A program made the position numbers and the translations under genes. This document shows, piece by piece, positions 63,331-63,508 of a DNA stretch of 63,508 nt. The stretch is from Marinisporobacter sp. (GTDB lineage Bacteria; Bacillota; Clostridia; Peptostreptococcales; Thermotaleaceae), in contig JAOARV010000028.1 in the NCBI GenBank assembly GCA_025210395.1, positions 1 through 63,508 on the forward strand, in the 5' to 3' direction. Under the pieces are notes generated by a model that worked only from the letters and a program-made list of their open reading frames with translations, did no database searches and was not told where the DNA came from. Numbering within the stretch: the stretch's first letter is position 1; the number at the start of each line of letters is the position of its first letter.

Positions 63331-63369
63331 CGCAGATTTAAATATTACATTTTAACCTGTGTTTTTTTA
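63331..63369 (+). terminator. possible terminator after tnsE (element 1)
   Basis: An imperfect stem, AACGCAGATTTAAA / TTTTAACCTGTGTT, is followed by TTTTTT. Confidence 0.5.
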
Positions 63370-63409
63370 TGAGTATTAAAAAAATAGATTTAGTGTTATA
63401 ATAAACATT

Positions 63410-63508
63410 GAAACAGGTAGAGTGGATAACGAAACAGGTTAAATGGATAATAAAATAGGCGAAATGGATAATGAAATAGCAAAAATGGATAATGAAATAG
63501 TGGAAATG
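63410..63508. repeat. 21-bp tandem repeats at the window edge
   Basis: Four full units and one partial of a 21-bp repeat (starts at 63410, 63431, 63452, 63473, 63494) with consensus GAAATAGGNNAAATGGATAAT. They resemble the multiple short repeats at IS21-type ends, but from the ATG at 63443 they also read in frame as heptads (MDNKIGE, MDNEIAK, MDNEIVE). The window ends inside the array. Confidence 0.6.

Larger units (their letters stand above)
36919..63508 (+). mobile_element. Tn7-like transposon, element 1 (incomplete, continues past window)
   Basis: Begins with TGT at the glmS attachment site and carries tnsA, tnsB, tnsC, an interrupted tnsD and tnsE in Tn7 order. The tnsA-proximal end lies next to glmS, as for the right end of Tn7. 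Another Tn7-like element (42175-60302) is inserted in its tnsD. No cargo of element 1 is visible after tnsE except repeats at the window edge. Its other terminus was not seen. Confidence 0.92.

Noticed and set aside
63410..63508. Second candidate CRISPR array
   Set aside because: The 21-bp units directly abut, with no spacers.
36919..63508. CRISPR-associated Tn7-like transposon
   Set aside because: No cas genes or array; both elements carry classical tnsD and tnsE.

Overview
This window is an AT-rich chromosomal segment of a low-GC anaerobic Firmicute, most likely a clostridium. The supporting evidence is a CCA-encoding tRNA cluster, A/T-biased codons, strong Shine-Dalgarno (SD) sites, a glmS ribozyme, a cdaA-cdaR-glmM-glmS cell-wall/c-di-AMP set, a ptb-buk-2-oxoacid:ferredoxin oxidoreductase operon behind a sigma-54 promoter, and an oxygen-sensitive glycyl radical enzyme. 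I cannot fix genus or species from the sequence alone.

Layout. (1) 19-536: five tRNA genes (Asn, Glu, Val, Leu, Gly) and a terminator. (2) 721-15334: a carbon-catabolism region with a PucR-type regulator facing a glycyl radical enzyme and its activase, then aldehyde dehydrogenase, 6-phosphofructokinase, class II aldolase, two zinc dehydrogenases, an MFS transporter and a split transketolase. The substrate is not assignable. (3) 15376-20471, minus strand: three overlapping M42 aminopeptidase genes, an archaeal-type phosphoglycerate mutase and a three-BON-domain protein. (4) 20713-22882: cdaA and cdaR. (5) 22939-30452: a sigma-54 activator, its likely upstream sites, a -24/-12 promoter, and ptb-buk-P-loop ATPase-ferredoxin-oxoacid oxidoreductase genes. 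(6) 30689-36893: a small unknown gene, cstA, glmM, the glmS ribozyme and glmS.

(7) 36919 to the window edge: two Tn7-like transposons, one inside the other. Element 1 starts 25 bp past the glmS stop codon, the classical Tn7 attachment position. It carries tnsA, tnsB, tnsC, a split tnsD and tnsE, and its far end is outside the window. Element 2 (42175-60302, 18128 bp, TGT...ACA ends) sits inside tnsD of element 1, flanked by a perfect 5-bp duplication TTTAT. Removing element 2 and one duplication restores a 627-codon tnsD in frame. Element 2 has intact tnsABCDE plus about 10 kb of cargo.

The cargo looks like two defence-type modules. The first is a ribbon-helix-helix regulator divergent from a DNA methyltransferase, then HerA-like ATPase, NurA-like nuclease and an SfsA-like putative nuclease. 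The second is two DUF488 proteins, a probable dual-OB protein and a RES-domain protein with an N-terminal Cys cluster. I do not recognise this combination as a named system.

Two features recur in both transposons and look functional. First, the tnsA leader can fold into a long hairpin that buries the tnsA ribosome-binding site, while the tnsA promoter -10 lies in the hairpin loop; only read-through RNA, for example from glmS, would be silenced. Second, tnsE appears to begin at a non-standard ATT codon overlapping the tnsD stop (ATTAG). All of this comes from reading the sequence; no searches or structure predictions were run.
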